From the NCBI RefSeq assembly GCF_003043945.1, contig NZ_PYXG01000002.1, positions 570,578 through 634,577 of the forward strand: a stretch of DNA of 64,000 nt, in the 5' to 3' direction. This stretch comes from Prevotella sp. oral taxon 376 (GTDB taxonomy: Bacteria; Bacteroidota; Bacteroidia; Bacteroidales; Bacteroidaceae). Shown here in pieces: positions 16,393-25,776 of this stretch. Under the pieces are notes generated by a model. The model saw nothing but the letters and a program-made list of their open reading frames with translations, ran no database searches and was not told the DNA's origin. Made by a program: the position numbers and the translations under genes. The number at the start of each line of letters is the position of its first letter. Within the stretch, counting starts at the first letter, position 1.

Positions 16393-17897
16393 TTTTTATA
16401 GAAACCATTTGTTTGGAAGAAATACAGATAGTTTTCATACACACCATCTTTCTCGTCCTTTAGATTCTTCAATGTTTCACCATCGCCATTATACTCGTAG
16501 CATTCCTGCGCCCAACCATCTTTAATGTCATCATTTGAAAGCGGGTTAAGCTTGTCTGCCAAAGCACTCAGTAATGAAGTCGGTGTATCTTGCTTAGCAA
16601 TCAGTTTATACATATTAAATGTATTGATCTTTTCACTCCACCCCATAATGTAGTTTTGTGCAGAAAGCCAACCAAGATTAGTATATTGTGCTCTCAAGGA
16701 ATAAGCCCAAATGAATGCGTATATGACAAATTGTTCAAACAAGTCTATATCTTCTTTTGTCGGATATATCTCTGGGCAGAATCTGTCAACGTAAAGCAGA
16801 ATAGAGGTGTCAAACATCAGACGTGTTATACCATTACCTATTCCTTTTTTGAAGTGCCGGTCTAATGTTTTAACTATTATATTGTCATTGATATAGAATC
16901 CCTCATACTTATTGTTATTCTGAATATCTTTTAGTATATTATAATAGTGCTTTGTATATTCAAAAAACGGCTTACCGGCAATTATCGGTGTGTCTAATTG
17001 GAACGCATTTACATTCCGAGTACCTGAGACAAAAGGCATTGCAGAAGAATTGACCATATCTGCATAGCAATAGGCACTCTTGTAGAATTGGGCATAAGGC
17101 GTTCTTGCTGAACGAGTAACACCTTTGAACATATGGATGTTATGCTCATTCAAGATATTAGCTTTGTTGCCTGCTACCCATTCTTTGATACGATATAGGT
17201 AATTACCAAAGAAATCAGCTAAATCTCTTTGTGAAACCTGTTCCCAATCCTTTACTATTCTTTCTGTTTCATCCTCGCTGATGTTATTCATCTCGCGTAG
17301 ATGGTATGCTTTCAACAAATCATGAGGATAAAGAGCTTTACCCCGTGCATTTTGAGAGTCAAAAAACTGAAAAGCTTCAGATACATCGGTAGTTATCACA
17401 ACAATCAACTCACACCTGTTCTCAATATAATCCTTAAGATGCTCCATCTCCCGTTGATGTTCAACTGCCGAATCATTGTCTTCCGACTTTAATCCAACCC
17501 TACGGAAAAGTGCATTATAGTTGTTGGCGATATTATGGTCATTGTATATATTGTCATATATCTTTTGTTTCAAAAACTCGATACTATTTTCTCCTAATGC
17601 CGTCAGAAGAAGAGAGAAAGTAATGATGCGTTGCTGTCCATCAACAATATCATATTGTCCCTTTTCCTTTGTTTTGTGAAGGATAAGCGTACCAACCCTG
17701 TATCTTTCCTTATTACTATTCTTGGCATCGATAATATCATCAAGCAATTGTATGGCATTCCGAGCTGTCCATTTGTATGGACGCTGATAAAGAGGCACAC
17801 ATAGTTCTACATTCTTGATGGGTTCCTCGCAATTCGTTATGGCTTTGCGAAGTAGCAAATCGCCTATAGTAGTTATTGATAATGTTAAACTATTCAT
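16389..17897 (-). CDS. DUF262 (GmrS/ParB-like) protein
   Basis: 502 residues. N-terminal DUF262 motifs: VPLYQRPYKWTARNAIQLLD (about 34-53), YRVGTLILHK and YDIVDGQQRIITFSLLLTAL (about 78-97), then FFDSQNARGKALYPHDLLKA, the N-x-R-G motif. The C-terminal half is helical; I see no HxxP/HNH signature of DUF1524, so nuclease activity would come from a partner. DUF262 is the NTP-dependent half of GmrSD-type restriction systems. Four-base overlap with the next DUF262 gene; DUF1016 nuclease gene 78 bases upstream. Confidence 0.85.
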   Translation of the reverse strand: MNSLTLSITTIGDLLLRKAITNCEEPIKNVELCVPLYQRPYKWTARNAIQLLDDIIDAKNSNKERYRVGTLILHKTKEKGQYDIVDGQQRIITFSLLLTALGENSIEFLKQKIYDNIYNDHNIANNYNALFRRVGLKSEDNDSAVEHQREMEHLKDYIENRCELIVVITTDVSEAFQFFDSQNARGKALYPHDLLKAYHLREMNNISEDETERIVKDWEQVSQRDLADFFGNYLYRIKEWVAGNKANILNEHNIHMFKGVTRSARTPYAQFYKSAYCYADMVNSSAMPFVSGTRNVNAFQLDTPIIAGKPFFEYTKHYYNILKDIQNNNKYEGFYINDNIIVKTLDRHFKKGIGNGITRLMFDTSILLYVDRFCPEIYPTKEDIDLFEQFVIYAFIWAYSLRAQYTNLGWLSAQNYIMGWSEKINTFNMYKLIAKQDTPTSLLSALADKLNPLSNDDIKDGWAQECYEYNGDGETLKNLKDEKDGVYENYLYFFQTNGFYKN

Positions 17898-17975
17898 CTG
17901 AGTATTTGTTATATGTGTTTACACATCGTAATCCGAGTCATAGAAAGAGACTTTTATAACAATTGAAATATCATT

Positions 17976-19256
17976 TTATATGTTTTTATCTACAATCTTA
18001 CTCAATTCCTCTTCAACTTCCTCTACCGTAGGCAGAGCCGATTTCAGATTCTCGGGAATAGCTTTTGAGAGTTGGTAATCACTCACACCTATTGGCTGGT
18101 CGTAACCCGAGAGTGCATATTGTGCCACAACTTTATCGCCACCATTGCAGAGGAGCAAGCCGATGGTTTTGTTGTCGTGCTCTCCACGAAGGGTATCGTC
18201 CACTACATTGATGTAGAAGTTGAGTTGTCCCATATATTCGGGCTTGAATGGTGTCGCTTTAAGTTCGATAACCACGTATGCGTGCAACTGGATGTTGTAG
18301 AGAATAAGGTCGGCATAGAAATCAGAATCGCCCACTTCAAAATGCTTCTGCTGCGCTACAAACGCAAAGCCACTGCCCATCTCCAAAAGATATTTAGTGA
18401 TATGAGAAACCAATTGCCGTTCAACGTCTCGTTCTGCCATTTTATCTGTTTGTCCCATCATATCAAAGATGTAAGGGTCTTTCATCAGATAGTTAGCAAG
18501 GTCGCTTTGCGGTTTGGGTAATCGTGCCGAGAAGTTACTCACTTTCTTTGCGGTAATCTGCCGAGCAAAAAGGTTGGTTTCAATCTGCATTTGCAGAACA
18601 TTACTGCTCCAACCATTGGCAACTGCCTGTGTAATATACCAAAAGCGTTCACCTAAAGGCAACTTGCTGTTAAGCAGAATTACATGGCTTGCCCAGTTGG
18701 TGCGAACAATGGCAGATTGCTTGAAGATATCCTCTATCTTACTAATGTCGCTGTGATAGATAGCCGACAGCATTTCAGAAATCTCTCCTAATTGCGCAAC
18801 AGGCTGTTGCGTAATTATATTTCCTTGAATATCTGTGGCTTGTATTTGCGCAAGAGGCTCTTGCGTAAATTGATTTAGTTTGCTCGTTAGTTGTAATACA
18901 TTATCAACCGAAGGGCTATTAAGCAACTCTTCAACCTTACCCATTTCCGTTAGAACCTCCATAGGATAAGCCTTTGCAAACTGGCACATATAGATAAGAT
19001 TACGAGTGGAATACCCTTTCTTGTCAGGATATTGTGAGCGTATAGCCTTGGATAGATTGTCAATGACTTTGCTTCCCCAACCTTCTTTCTTTTGGAGGTA
19101 GAGAATAAAATGCCCCACTTTCCAATAATGGAAGAGCATATCAGCATTAGCCGAAGCAATCACGCGCACTTGAGTCTGCTCTAAATCAGAGCCAATAGCA
19201 CGCACAACGAGAGATAAATCTTGCTTATCGGCTTTCTGTATTTTATCTTTGCTCAT
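17976..19256 (-). CDS. DUF1016 / YhcG-family PDDEXK nuclease
   Basis: 426 residues. N-terminal helical DUF1016 part (ANADMLFHYWKVGHFILYLQ, SKAIRSQYPDKKGYSTRNL), then the C-terminal PDDEXK nuclease fold: FVAQQKHFEVGDSDFYADL with the catalytic Asp, and YVVIELKATPFKPEYMGQL with the E-x-K. Such proteins often lie in restriction or defence loci of Bacteroidales. Lies 12 bases from the recombinase gene and upstream of the DUF262 pair. A decayed second copy is at 3,294-3,410. Confidence 0.9.
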   Translation of the reverse strand: MSKDKIQKADKQDLSLVVRAIGSDLEQTQVRVIASANADMLFHYWKVGHFILYLQKKEGWGSKVIDNLSKAIRSQYPDKKGYSTRNLIYMCQFAKAYPMEVLTEMGKVEELLNSPSVDNVLQLTSKLNQFTQEPLAQIQATDIQGNIITQQPVAQLGEISEMLSAIYHSDISKIEDIFKQSAIVRTNWASHVILLNSKLPLGERFWYITQAVANGWSSNVLQMQIETNLFARQITAKKVSNFSARLPKPQSDLANYLMKDPYIFDMMGQTDKMAERDVERQLVSHITKYLLEMGSGFAFVAQQKHFEVGDSDFYADLILYNIQLHAYVVIELKATPFKPEYMGQLNFYINVVDDTLRGEHDNKTIGLLLCNGGDKVVAQYALSGYDQPIGVSDYQLSKAIPENLKSALPTVEEVEEELSKIVDKNI

Positions 19257-19268
19257 ATTGTCTTGGAG

Positions 19269-20561
19269 TTATAATTGATTGAATTTACTCATGGCATTTG
19301 CCTTGATGTCGTCCGCAATATCAATGTAGGGCTTCATCGCCTTGTAATCACTGTGTCCTGTCCACTTCATCACAACTTGGGGAGGAATACCCAATGCAAG
19401 CGCATTGCAGATAAAGGTGCGGCGACCTGCATGTGTGCCAAGCAGGGCATATTTAGGTGTAACTTCGTCAATACGCTCATTACCTTTGTAATACGTTTGG
19501 CGAATAGGCTCGTCAATTCCAGCCATTTCTGCCAATTCTTTGAGGTAGTCATTCATTTTCTGATTGGTAATAACAGGCAGCACCTTGTCATCTTCAAATG
19601 CCACATCTTTGTATTTATCAAGGATTGCTTTACTGTGATTGTTCAGTTCTATAATCAAACTATCGGAAGTCTTGACCGTTGTAACTTCAATATGGTCGCC
19701 TTTAATATCGCTTCTGCGGAGATTGAACACATCCGAATAGCGCAAGCCTGTGAAGCATTGGAAGAGGAATACATCACGCACACGTTCGAGAGCCTGCTTG
19801 TTGAAAGGGATTTTGAACTCTCGGAGACGGTTGAGTTCGTCCCAAGTGAGAAAGATGATTTTCTTTTGGGTACTCTTGAGTTTAGGCTTATAACTATCGT
19901 AGGCGTTGTTTTGATGCACACCTTTCTTGAAAGCCCAGCGCAAAAACCATTTCAAGAAACTCAGTTGCTTGCCAATGGTTGTATTGCGCATCTCCTTTAC
20001 ATCACGCAGATAACTAATGTAATCATTCAAACCTCGCTCGTCGAAGAACTCAAAGGTAAGTCCTTCATGAAAGTTGGTCAAATGATTTTTCACGGCTGCA
20101 AATTTCTCAAACGTGGAGTCCGTCCAATTGTTCTGACGTCCACAATCCTCGACAAAATCATCAAACACCTGAAAGAAATCACAAGGCAACGCTTCTTTCT
20201 TTGGCTTAGGTTCTTCGCTCACAGGTTTGTGCAAAGCATTGAAGGTCTCCTTAATCTGTTCAGGTGTCGGCATGACGTCCTCCACTTCAAATCTCTTAAA
20301 GATTGACTGTATTTCCATGTAATACTCCAAGAGCGAAGCATTGATTTCAGAAGCCGATTGTTTCAGTTTGTTGCTACAACCATTCTTCACACGCTGCTTA
20401 TCTGCATCCCACTTGGCTGAATCAATGCGATAGCCAGTGGTGAACTCAATCCGCTTGGATGCAAAATTAACGCGCATACGAATAGGCACGTTCTCTGTGA
20501 TAAGAACTCCGTCCTTCTTCCTGCTCTCCAACGTGAAGATGATGTTCCGTTTGATATTCAT
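19269..20561 (-). CDS. Tyrosine recombinase with canonical catalytic residues
   Basis: 430 residues. N-terminal arm domain, SAM-like domain about 130-215, catalytic domain with CFTGLRYSDVFNLRR (first Arg present), LGTHAGRRTFICNALALG (HxxR), WTGHSDYKAMKPYIDI (His and Tyr). Unlike the tandem integrases it keeps all key residues. It is the last gene before core chromosome and probably the integrase of the outer element; an alternative is a local inverting recombinase of the kind found in Bacteroidales restriction loci, given the DUF1016 gene 12 bases away. Confidence 0.9.
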   Translation of the reverse strand: MNIKRNIIFTLESRKKDGVLITENVPIRMRVNFASKRIEFTTGYRIDSAKWDADKQRVKNGCSNKLKQSASEINASLLEYYMEIQSIFKRFEVEDVMPTPEQIKETFNALHKPVSEEPKPKKEALPCDFFQVFDDFVEDCGRQNNWTDSTFEKFAAVKNHLTNFHEGLTFEFFDERGLNDYISYLRDVKEMRNTTIGKQLSFLKWFLRWAFKKGVHQNNAYDSYKPKLKSTQKKIIFLTWDELNRLREFKIPFNKQALERVRDVFLFQCFTGLRYSDVFNLRRSDIKGDHIEVTTVKTSDSLIIELNNHSKAILDKYKDVAFEDDKVLPVITNQKMNDYLKELAEMAGIDEPIRQTYYKGNERIDEVTPKYALLGTHAGRRTFICNALALGIPPQVVMKWTGHSDYKAMKPYIDIADDIKANAMSKFNQL

Positions 20562-20750
20562 ACCTTCGGGTGTATTGATTTATGCACCCAAAGTTACACC
20601 CTAAAAATGATATAACCAAAGATTTTCCGTGAAATCTCATTTTATTAACACTTTACGTAAACGACTATATAACAATAGATTGATGCGATTTGATAGCTTG
20701 TAATAGTTCAAGAGAAAGAGCCTCTCTCTCCGCCTGCGGCAGGCTTTTAT

Positions 20751-21092
20751 CTACCTCTCTGCCGTTATGAGATTGTGGAGAGATACGGCCATAATCGTCA
20801 ATATGGCAAGGTAAAGGGTGAGCGGGGTAAGTCCCGGCAGGTGAATAGACGAGATGAGCCCGATAAAATCGCCGAAGATATTGCCCAGAATCATGCGCAG
20901 ACTGTCGAAACAATCCAGCAGAAAGAACATGGATATGCCCATAACCGTGCAGACAAGCGTCCATATCCGGCTGGCACGACGCGCCCCGTCAGGCAACTTA
21001 TCCATCACTCCGCGCGAGAACCCATTGTCTTCTATCTCCACTTTATGCTCCTCGAAGAACTGAGTCACGAGCCTGTCATCATTTTCCATCAT
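20751..21092 (-). CDS. DUF5056 membrane protein (putative anti-sigma partner)
   Basis: 113 residues. Cytoplasmic N-terminus with the DUF5056-like start DRLVTQFFEEHKVEIEDNGF, two transmembrane segments (about 46-62 and 85-106). Its start overlaps the 3' end of the ECF sigma gene by 14 bases, so the two are translationally coupled. The pairing suggests it restrains the sigma factor at the membrane, which is inference; no zinc anti-sigma motif is visible. Confidence 0.75.
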   Translation of the reverse strand: MMENDDRLVTQFFEEHKVEIEDNGFSRGVMDKLPDGARRASRIWTLVCTVMGISMFFLLDCFDSLRMILGNIFGDFIGLISSIHLPGLTPLTLYLAILTIMAVSLHNLITAER

Positions 21093-21621
21093 AACCGTTT
21101 TGTCTTAAATAGGTTGCCAGTTTCTGCTTTCCACGCGAGAGATGCGACTTCACCGTGCCCTCCGCCAGCCCTGTGATGGCCGCTATCCGTTCTATCGGCT
21201 GCCCCTCCATCAATTGCAGGACTATGCAAGTGCGCTCGTTTCCGCCTAAGATCGAAAGGGCTTGCTGCAAATCCATCTTCAGGTTGCTGTCGCCGGTTTC
21301 AGAGTTTTTCCTTGCCACGATAGGCGTTTCAAGGTTGCTCGTCGGCTTATTGCTACGCGTGTAATCGTAGAAAACATTATATGCAATGCGGTAGAGCCAT
21401 GTCGAGAAGCTCGACGCACCGCGAAATTTCGAGAGATTCATATACGCCTTTATGAAGGTATCCTGCGCCAGGTCGTCGCTCAACTGCTCATCGCCCAGTG
21501 TCTGGGAGAGGAAGAAACGGCGCACGGGCGACTGATATTTCACAACCAGCTTGTCGAAAGCTCCGCGATTGTGGAATACCGCCGCCTGTGTAACCAGAGA
21601 GATATCTTCCAGATTCTTCAC
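21079..21621 (-). CDS. RNA polymerase ECF sigma factor
   Basis: 180 residues. Region 2 at about 20-85 (FDKLVVKYQSPVRRFFL, DDLAQDTFIKAYMNLSKF, SSFSTWLYRIAYNVFYDYTR) and region 4 at about 115-170 (RTCIVLQLMEGQPIERIAAI, TGLAEGTVKSHLSRGKQKL). It would direct transcription of an unknown stress or envelope regulon, including perhaps its own operon with DUF5056. DUF6249 lies 9 bases upstream on the same strand. Confidence 0.92.
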   Translation of the reverse strand: MKNLEDISLVTQAAVFHNRGAFDKLVVKYQSPVRRFFLSQTLGDEQLSDDLAQDTFIKAYMNLSKFRGASSFSTWLYRIAYNVFYDYTRSNKPTSNLETPIVARKNSETGDSNLKMDLQQALSILGGNERTCIVLQLMEGQPIERIAAITGLAEGTVKSHLSRGKQKLATYLRQNGYDGK

Positions 21622-21630
21622 CTCGTGCGC

Positions 21631-22290
21631 TTAGAATTCGTTGTCCTTATTGTCTTGTTTCTTCGACGATCTGGAGATGGCCAGCTGGCCTAAGCCGTAG
21701 CAGCCTATCAGCGCACCCACCCCGGCAAGCGTGGAAGAGCCCCAGATATAGAACATGATAAACAAGCCGACACCAATGGCGATGTTTCGGATACCACGCC
21801 TGTAGAGGTAGTCGTTGCTCTGTTTGTCGACCGGTTTCATCGCTTCCGGGACTGCCTGCCCTGACTCCATGGCTTTCTCCGCCAGCGCCACACGGTCGTT
21901 ATGGCGCTTGATCAGATAGCGTAACACCAGCAGGATTACGATAAACGGTAGCAACAGAAACAGGAATACTACCACGACTATGAGAATGGCAAGCGCGATG
22001 CCGCCCCCCGTGGTCAGCACTCCCTTCAATCCGGGGATGCCGAAGTCGTCGCCATCAATGTCTATATCCATGCCGTAATGCCGGCTCCGGCTTTCTTCAA
22101 TGATAGAGTCCTGAGTCTCGTCAACGGGGACTGAGGTCGTATCAGAGAACGCCTCGACGCCCCCATCCTGCCTCACCGTGTCCTTATTCACCACCGTAAC
22201 CGGCGCATGATGCCGGTGCTTAGGAGCCGCGTCCATCTGTGTTGCACTGAGAGTAAGCATCAGTGCGAGTGCTATCAAGGTCTGTTTCAT
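21631..22290 (-). CDS. DUF6249-type membrane protein with signal peptide
   Basis: 219 residues. Cleavable-looking signal peptide (MKQTLIALALMLTLSATQMD), an acidic, low-complexity periplasmic stretch, then hydrophobic segments at about 92-125 (LAILIVVVVFLFLLLPFIVI), 172-190 and near 200. The C-terminus is charged (SRSSKKQDNKDNEF). Function unknown; first gene of the unit with the ECF sigma factor and DUF5056, suggesting a role in sensing at the envelope. Confidence 0.7.
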   Translation of the reverse strand: MKQTLIALALMLTLSATQMDAAPKHRHHAPVTVVNKDTVRQDGGVEAFSDTTSVPVDETQDSIIEESRSRHYGMDIDIDGDDFGIPGLKGVLTTGGGIALAILIVVVVFLFLLLPFIVILLVLRYLIKRHNDRVALAEKAMESGQAVPEAMKPVDKQSNDYLYRRGIRNIAIGVGLFIMFYIWGSSTLAGVGALIGCYGLGQLAISRSSKKQDNKDNEF

Positions 22291-22345
22291 ATTCTTCGCT
22301 TTTTGTTTTTTTTCTGTCCTTTAGACGCATCTGTGGCAGATTTAG

Positions 22346-22376
22346 TTGCAAAGTAACTATTTTTTTTTTACTTTTG
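22346..22376 (+). promoter_or_regulatory. Promoter of rsmF-thyA-folA
   Basis: TTG (22346-22348) and TACTTTTG (22369-22376) fit the Bacteroidetes consensus with a 20-base spacer; the first gene starts 17 bases downstream. Confidence 0.65.
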
Positions 22377-22392
22377 CAAGGAAAATAGTTAT

Positions 22393-23679
22393 ATGACAAT
22401 GAATCTGCCAGAAGAATTCACGGCCTACACACGCAATCTGATGGGCGACGAGCGGTATCAGCGACTCATCGAGGGGCTCGCCGACGAGCCCCCGGCAAGC
22501 CTCCGCCTGAACCCCTTCAAGGCAGATCCCGACACGGTAGAAGTTACTATGGCCGACACGCCCGTGCCCTGGTGCGAAGGCGGATTCTACCTCAAGCAAC
22601 GCCCCAACTTCACTTTCGACCCTCTCTTCCATGCAGGCCTCTACTATGTCCAGGAGGCCTCCTCCATGTTTCTGCATCATGTGCTGCGCCAAACCGTGGC
22701 CCGGCCCGTGGTGATGCTCGACCTCTGCGCCGCCCCGGGAGGCAAGTCCACCGTGGCCCGGGCCGCCCTTCCCGAAGGCAGCAGCCTGTTTTCCAATGAG
22801 CCGATACGGCAGCGAGCCCAGATTCTGAATGAGAACATCCTGAAGTTCGGCCATCCGGATGTCGTCGTTACCAACAACTATGCCCGCGACTACCGACGGT
22901 CAGGACTGCTTTTCGACATTATCCTGGCCGATGTGCCCTGCTCCGGAGAGGGCATGTTTCGCAAAGACGAGGGCGCAATAGCGGAGTGGAGCATGCGGAA
23001 TGTTGACAGATGCCGACGCCTGCAACGGGAAATCGTGGCGGACATCTGGCCCCGGCTGAAGCCCGGAGGCATACTCATCTACTCCACCTGCACCTTCAAC
23101 GCCCACGAGAATGAGGAAAACGCCGCATGGATAGCCACAGAGCTCGGGGCGGATTTCATCGAAATAGACACCCGGCCGGAATGGAACATCACGGGACCGC
23201 TTGTCGGCAACAATCCCGTCTGCCGTTTCCTGCCGGGCCACTCACGGGGAGAGGGACTCTTTCTCGCCGTCCTGAGAAAAGCCGGAGACTGCCCCCGGGA
23301 AGGCGGCAAGAACAAGCACGACCTCAAGGCGCTGAACATCCTGAGCCATGGCATCAAGCCCGATGAGACAAAAGGCAATATCCAGATTCCCGACATATCA
23401 AAGGCGCTCTCCATCAGAACTGACAAAGAGGCCTATCCCCATGTGGAAGTGTCGTGGGAAGAAGCCATAGGCTATCTGCGGCACGAGGCCGTCGCCCTGC
23501 CTGCCGGCACGCCCCGGGGAATAGTGTTGCTGACTTACCAGGGACAGCCGATAGGATTCGAGAAGAACATCGGAAACCGGGCCAACAACCTCTACCCGCA
23601 GGAATGGCGCATCAAGAGCACCCATATACCGGAAAAACCCGAAATACTCATCATGAAACAGAAACCCAACAGACAATGA
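22393..23679 (+). CDS. rsmF: RsmF-like rRNA cytosine-C5 methyltransferase (NOL1/NOP2/Sun)
   Basis: 428 residues. SAM-binding [19 protein letters not shown] (about 112-130), catalytic motif [15 protein letters not shown] (about 180-192) and motif [16 protein letters not shown] (about 232-245), with the two cysteines of m5C RNA methyltransferases. The C-terminal 130 residues resemble the RsmF extension. It probably modifies 16S rRNA. Overlaps thyA by ATGA, giving a three-gene operon with thyA and folA. The assignment to RsmF over a related paralogue is by length and motif layout. Confidence 0.85.
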   Translation: MTMNLPEEFTAYTRNLMGDERYQRLIEGLADEPPASLRLNPFKADPDTVEVTMADTPVPWCEGGFYLKQRPNFTFDPLFHAGLYYVQEASSMFLHHVLRQTVARPVVMLDLCAAPGGKSTVARAALPEGSSLFSNEPIRQRAQILNENILKFGHPDVVVTNNYARDYRRSGLLFDIILADVPCSGEGMFRKDEGAIAEWSMRNVDRCRRLQREIVADIWPRLKPGGILIYSTCTFNAHENEENAAWIATELGADFIEIDTRPEWNITGPLVGNNPVCRFLPGHSRGEGLFLAVLRKAGDCPREGGKNKHDLKALNILSHGIKPDETKGNIQIPDISKALSIRTDKEAYPHVEVSWEEAIGYLRHEAVALPAGTPRGIVLLTYQGQPIGFEKNIGNRANNLYPQEWRIKSTHIPEKPEILIMKQKPNRQ

Positions 23680-24470
23680 AACAATACCTGAACCTCCTAA
23701 ACCGCATCCTCACGGAGGGTGCCGTAAAGACCGACCGCACCGGCACCGGCACCCAGAGCATCTTCGGACACCAGATGAGATTCAACCTCGAAGACGGATT
23801 CCCGCTGCTCACTACCAAGAAACTGCACCTGAAATCCATCATATACGAGCTGCTATGGTTCCTCCAGGGCGACACCAACATCAGGTTCCTGAAAGAGCAC
23901 GGCGTATCGATCTGGGACGAGTGGGCCGATGAGAACGGCGACTTAGGCCCTGTCTACGGCAAGCAATGGAGGGCATGGGAGGGAGCCGACGGTAGTGTTA
24001 CCGACCAGATCAGCCAGTGCGTAGACCTCATCAGGCATCATCCCGAGAGCCGGCGCATCATCGTAAACGCATGGAATGTGGCCGACCTGCCCCAAATGGC
24101 CTTGTCGCCCTGCCACTGCCTGTTCCAGTTCTATGTAGCCGAAGGCAAGCTCAGCCTGCAACTTTACCAGCGCTCGGCCGACACTTTCCTCGGCGTGCCC
24201 TTCAACATTGCCAGCTATGCGCTGCTGCTGATGATGATGGCGCAGGTAACGGGGCTCAAGCCCGGCGAGTTTATCCATACCACCGGCGACACCCATCTCT
24301 ATCTGAACCATCTGGAGCAGGCCAGGCTCCAGCTCACCCGAGAGCCCCGGCAGCTGCCCAAAATGCGGATAAACCCCGATGTAAAAAGCATATTCGACTT
24401 CAAATACGAGGATTTCGAACTTACCGACTATCATCCATGGCCACACATCGCAGCCAAGGTGTCGGTGTAA
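23676..24470 (+). CDS. thyA: Thymidylate synthase
   Basis: 264 residues, the same length as E. coli ThyA. Starts [20 protein letters not shown]; catalytic cysteine in [12 protein letters not shown] (about 146), followed by [20 protein letters not shown]. Converts dUMP to dTMP using methylenetetrahydrofolate, producing dihydrofolate that the next gene product recycles. The start at 23676 overlaps the stop of rsmF by four bases; upstream in-frame codons belong to the overlapping gene. Confidence 0.97.
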   Translation: MKQYLNLLNRILTEGAVKTDRTGTGTQSIFGHQMRFNLEDGFPLLTTKKLHLKSIIYELLWFLQGDTNIRFLKEHGVSIWDEWADENGDLGPVYGKQWRAWEGADGSVTDQISQCVDLIRHHPESRRIIVNAWNVADLPQMALSPCHCLFQFYVAEGKLSLQLYQRSADTFLGVPFNIASYALLLMMMAQVTGLKPGEFIHTTGDTHLYLNHLEQARLQLTREPRQLPKMRINPDVKSIFDFKYEDFELTDYHPWPHIAAKVSV

Positions 24471-24481
24471 AAACAATACCC

Positions 24482-24964
24482 ATGAGGATCAACATTATCG
24501 CCGCCGTAGCACGGAACCACGCCATCGGCTATCAGAACAAACTGCTCTACTGGCTGCCCAACGACCTGAAACGCTTCAAGAGCCTTACCTCCGGACACAC
24601 CATTATCATGGGGCGGAAGACCTTTGAGAGCCTCCCCAAGGGCGCCCTGCCTAACCGCCGCAATGTGGTCTTGAGCCGAAACGGGCAAGAGTTTGCGGGC
24701 TGCGACTGCTACAGATCGCTCGACGAGGCGCTGCGCCATTGCCGACCCGACGAGGATATATATATAATAGGTGGGGCAAGCGTCTACAGACAAGCGCTCG
24801 ACAAGGCCGACCGGCTCTGCCTGACAGAGGTGGATGACACCCCGGAAAACGCCGATGCCTTCTTCCCGGAGTATGAAGGATGGAAAGAAGTGGCGCGCGA
24901 GGAGCATCCCGCCGACGACCGCCATGCCCACGCCTACGCCTTCGTGGATTATGTGAAAGCATAG
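24482..24964 (+). CDS. folA: Dihydrofolate reductase
   Basis: 160 residues. INIIAAVARNHAIGYQNKLL at the N-terminus with the WLPNDLKRFKSLT helix (substrate-binding Asp), HTIIMGRKTFESLP and DIYIIGGASVYRQAL NADPH-binding motifs. Regenerates tetrahydrofolate after ThyA. Starts 11 bases after the thyA stop. Any longer in-frame reading upstream overlaps thyA and is not real. Confidence 0.96.
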   Translation: MRINIIAAVARNHAIGYQNKLLYWLPNDLKRFKSLTSGHTIIMGRKTFESLPKGALPNRRNVVLSRNGQEFAGCDCYRSLDEALRHCRPDEDIYIIGGASVYRQALDKADRLCLTEVDDTPENADAFFPEYEGWKEVAREEHPADDRHAHAYAFVDYVKA

Positions 24965-24994
24965 AGCCGGCTGACTATCTCGGCGAGATTGTGC

Positions 24995-25037
24995 GACGAA
25001 ATCGGCGAAATCGTGGGACAAAATCGGCGATTTCGTC
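24995..25037. repeat. AATCGGCGA repeats forming a hairpin
   Basis: GACGAAATCGGCGA and TCGGCGATTTCGTC form an inverted repeat around a third related copy (AAATCGTGGGACAAAA). It lies 30 bases after folA between convergent genes and may act as a terminator or be a dispersed intergenic repeat. Confidence 0.55.
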
Positions 25038-25156
25038 AACCTCCTGCCGGTTTATAGCCCTGCGGGAGGCTGACAACGGACAAGCAAGGATTGGATACGA
25101 ACTCCCAAAAGCATGATGCCCTTGGGAGATATTTATTCATTTCAAGGATTAAGACA

Positions 25157-25651
25157 CTATTCTTCCGTGTATTCTTCCTCTTCCCGTTCCGCCTCGGGAA
25201 TCGGCAGCTGACGGTCGATAACGGCGTTGAAGGAGACGATGGTCTCACTGCGCGAAAGGCCCAGAGGCTGCAGGCGGTCGTGGATGGTGTTCAACAGATG
25301 ATGGTTGTTGCGGGCATATATCTTGATAAACATATCGAAGCCGCCCGTCGTATAATGGCATTCCGTAACTTCAGGAATATCGCGCAGCTTCTCGACTACA
25401 TCGTCAAACGACTCCGGATCCTTAAGATAAAGACCAATGTACGCGCAGGTCTCATAACCTATCGCTTCCGGATTGATAATGAACTGGGAGCCTTTCAATA
25501 CGCCCATCGCCCTCAGCTTGGCAATGCGCTGATGGATTGCCGCGCCGCTTACATTGCATACACGGGCTACTTCAAGGAACGGAACACGGGCATCTTCTGC
25601 CACCATTTCAAGTATTTTCCTGTCTAAAGAATCTAATTTATGACTTGCCAT
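25157..25651 (-). CDS. Lrp/AsnC-family transcriptional regulator
   Basis: 164 residues. N-terminal winged HTH (LDSLDRKILEMVAEDARVPF, EVARVCNVSGAAIHQRIAKL) and C-terminal RAM effector domain (CAYIGLYLKDPESFDDVVEK, ECHYTTGGFDMFIKIYARN). Such regulators respond to amino acids and control metabolism; the target cannot be told here. The acidic tail (EREEEEYTEE) is an extra feature. Transcribed alone. Confidence 0.93.
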   Translation of the reverse strand: MASHKLDSLDRKILEMVAEDARVPFLEVARVCNVSGAAIHQRIAKLRAMGVLKGSQFIINPEAIGYETCAYIGLYLKDPESFDDVVEKLRDIPEVTECHYTTGGFDMFIKIYARNNHHLLNTIHDRLQPLGLSRSETIVSFNAVIDRQLPIPEAEREEEEYTEE

Positions 25652-25776
25652 ATGATTACTATTTTACTTGCAAAGTTAATGCTTATAATTTACAATTGCA
25701 ACTTTTCATAGTTTTTTCGTACAAAATTACCGCTTTCTTTGAAAAAACAAGTCGCCATCCATGAAAGACAAGGTCT

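Larger units (their letters stand above)
1..20600. mobile_element. Outer integrative/mobilizable element carrying a nested second element
   Basis: Lower-GC region holding a mobilization module at its left (primase-like protein, MobC, relaxase, membrane protein), a DUF262/DUF1016 cassette, and a canonical tyrosine recombinase at its right end next to chromosomal genes. The left end lies outside the window. A second element with its own integrases and relaxase interrupts it at about 5,165-15,967. That both flanks belong to one element is an inference from remnants of the same gene families (DUF262, DUF1016) on both sides. No direct repeat marking the right end was identified in 20,562-20,750, where I see no gene. 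Confidence 0.6.

Noticed and set aside
23454..23675. Longer N-terminus for thyA reading into rsmF
   Set aside because: ThyA length and motif start fit ATG 23676; upstream codons are out-of-frame rsmF sequence.
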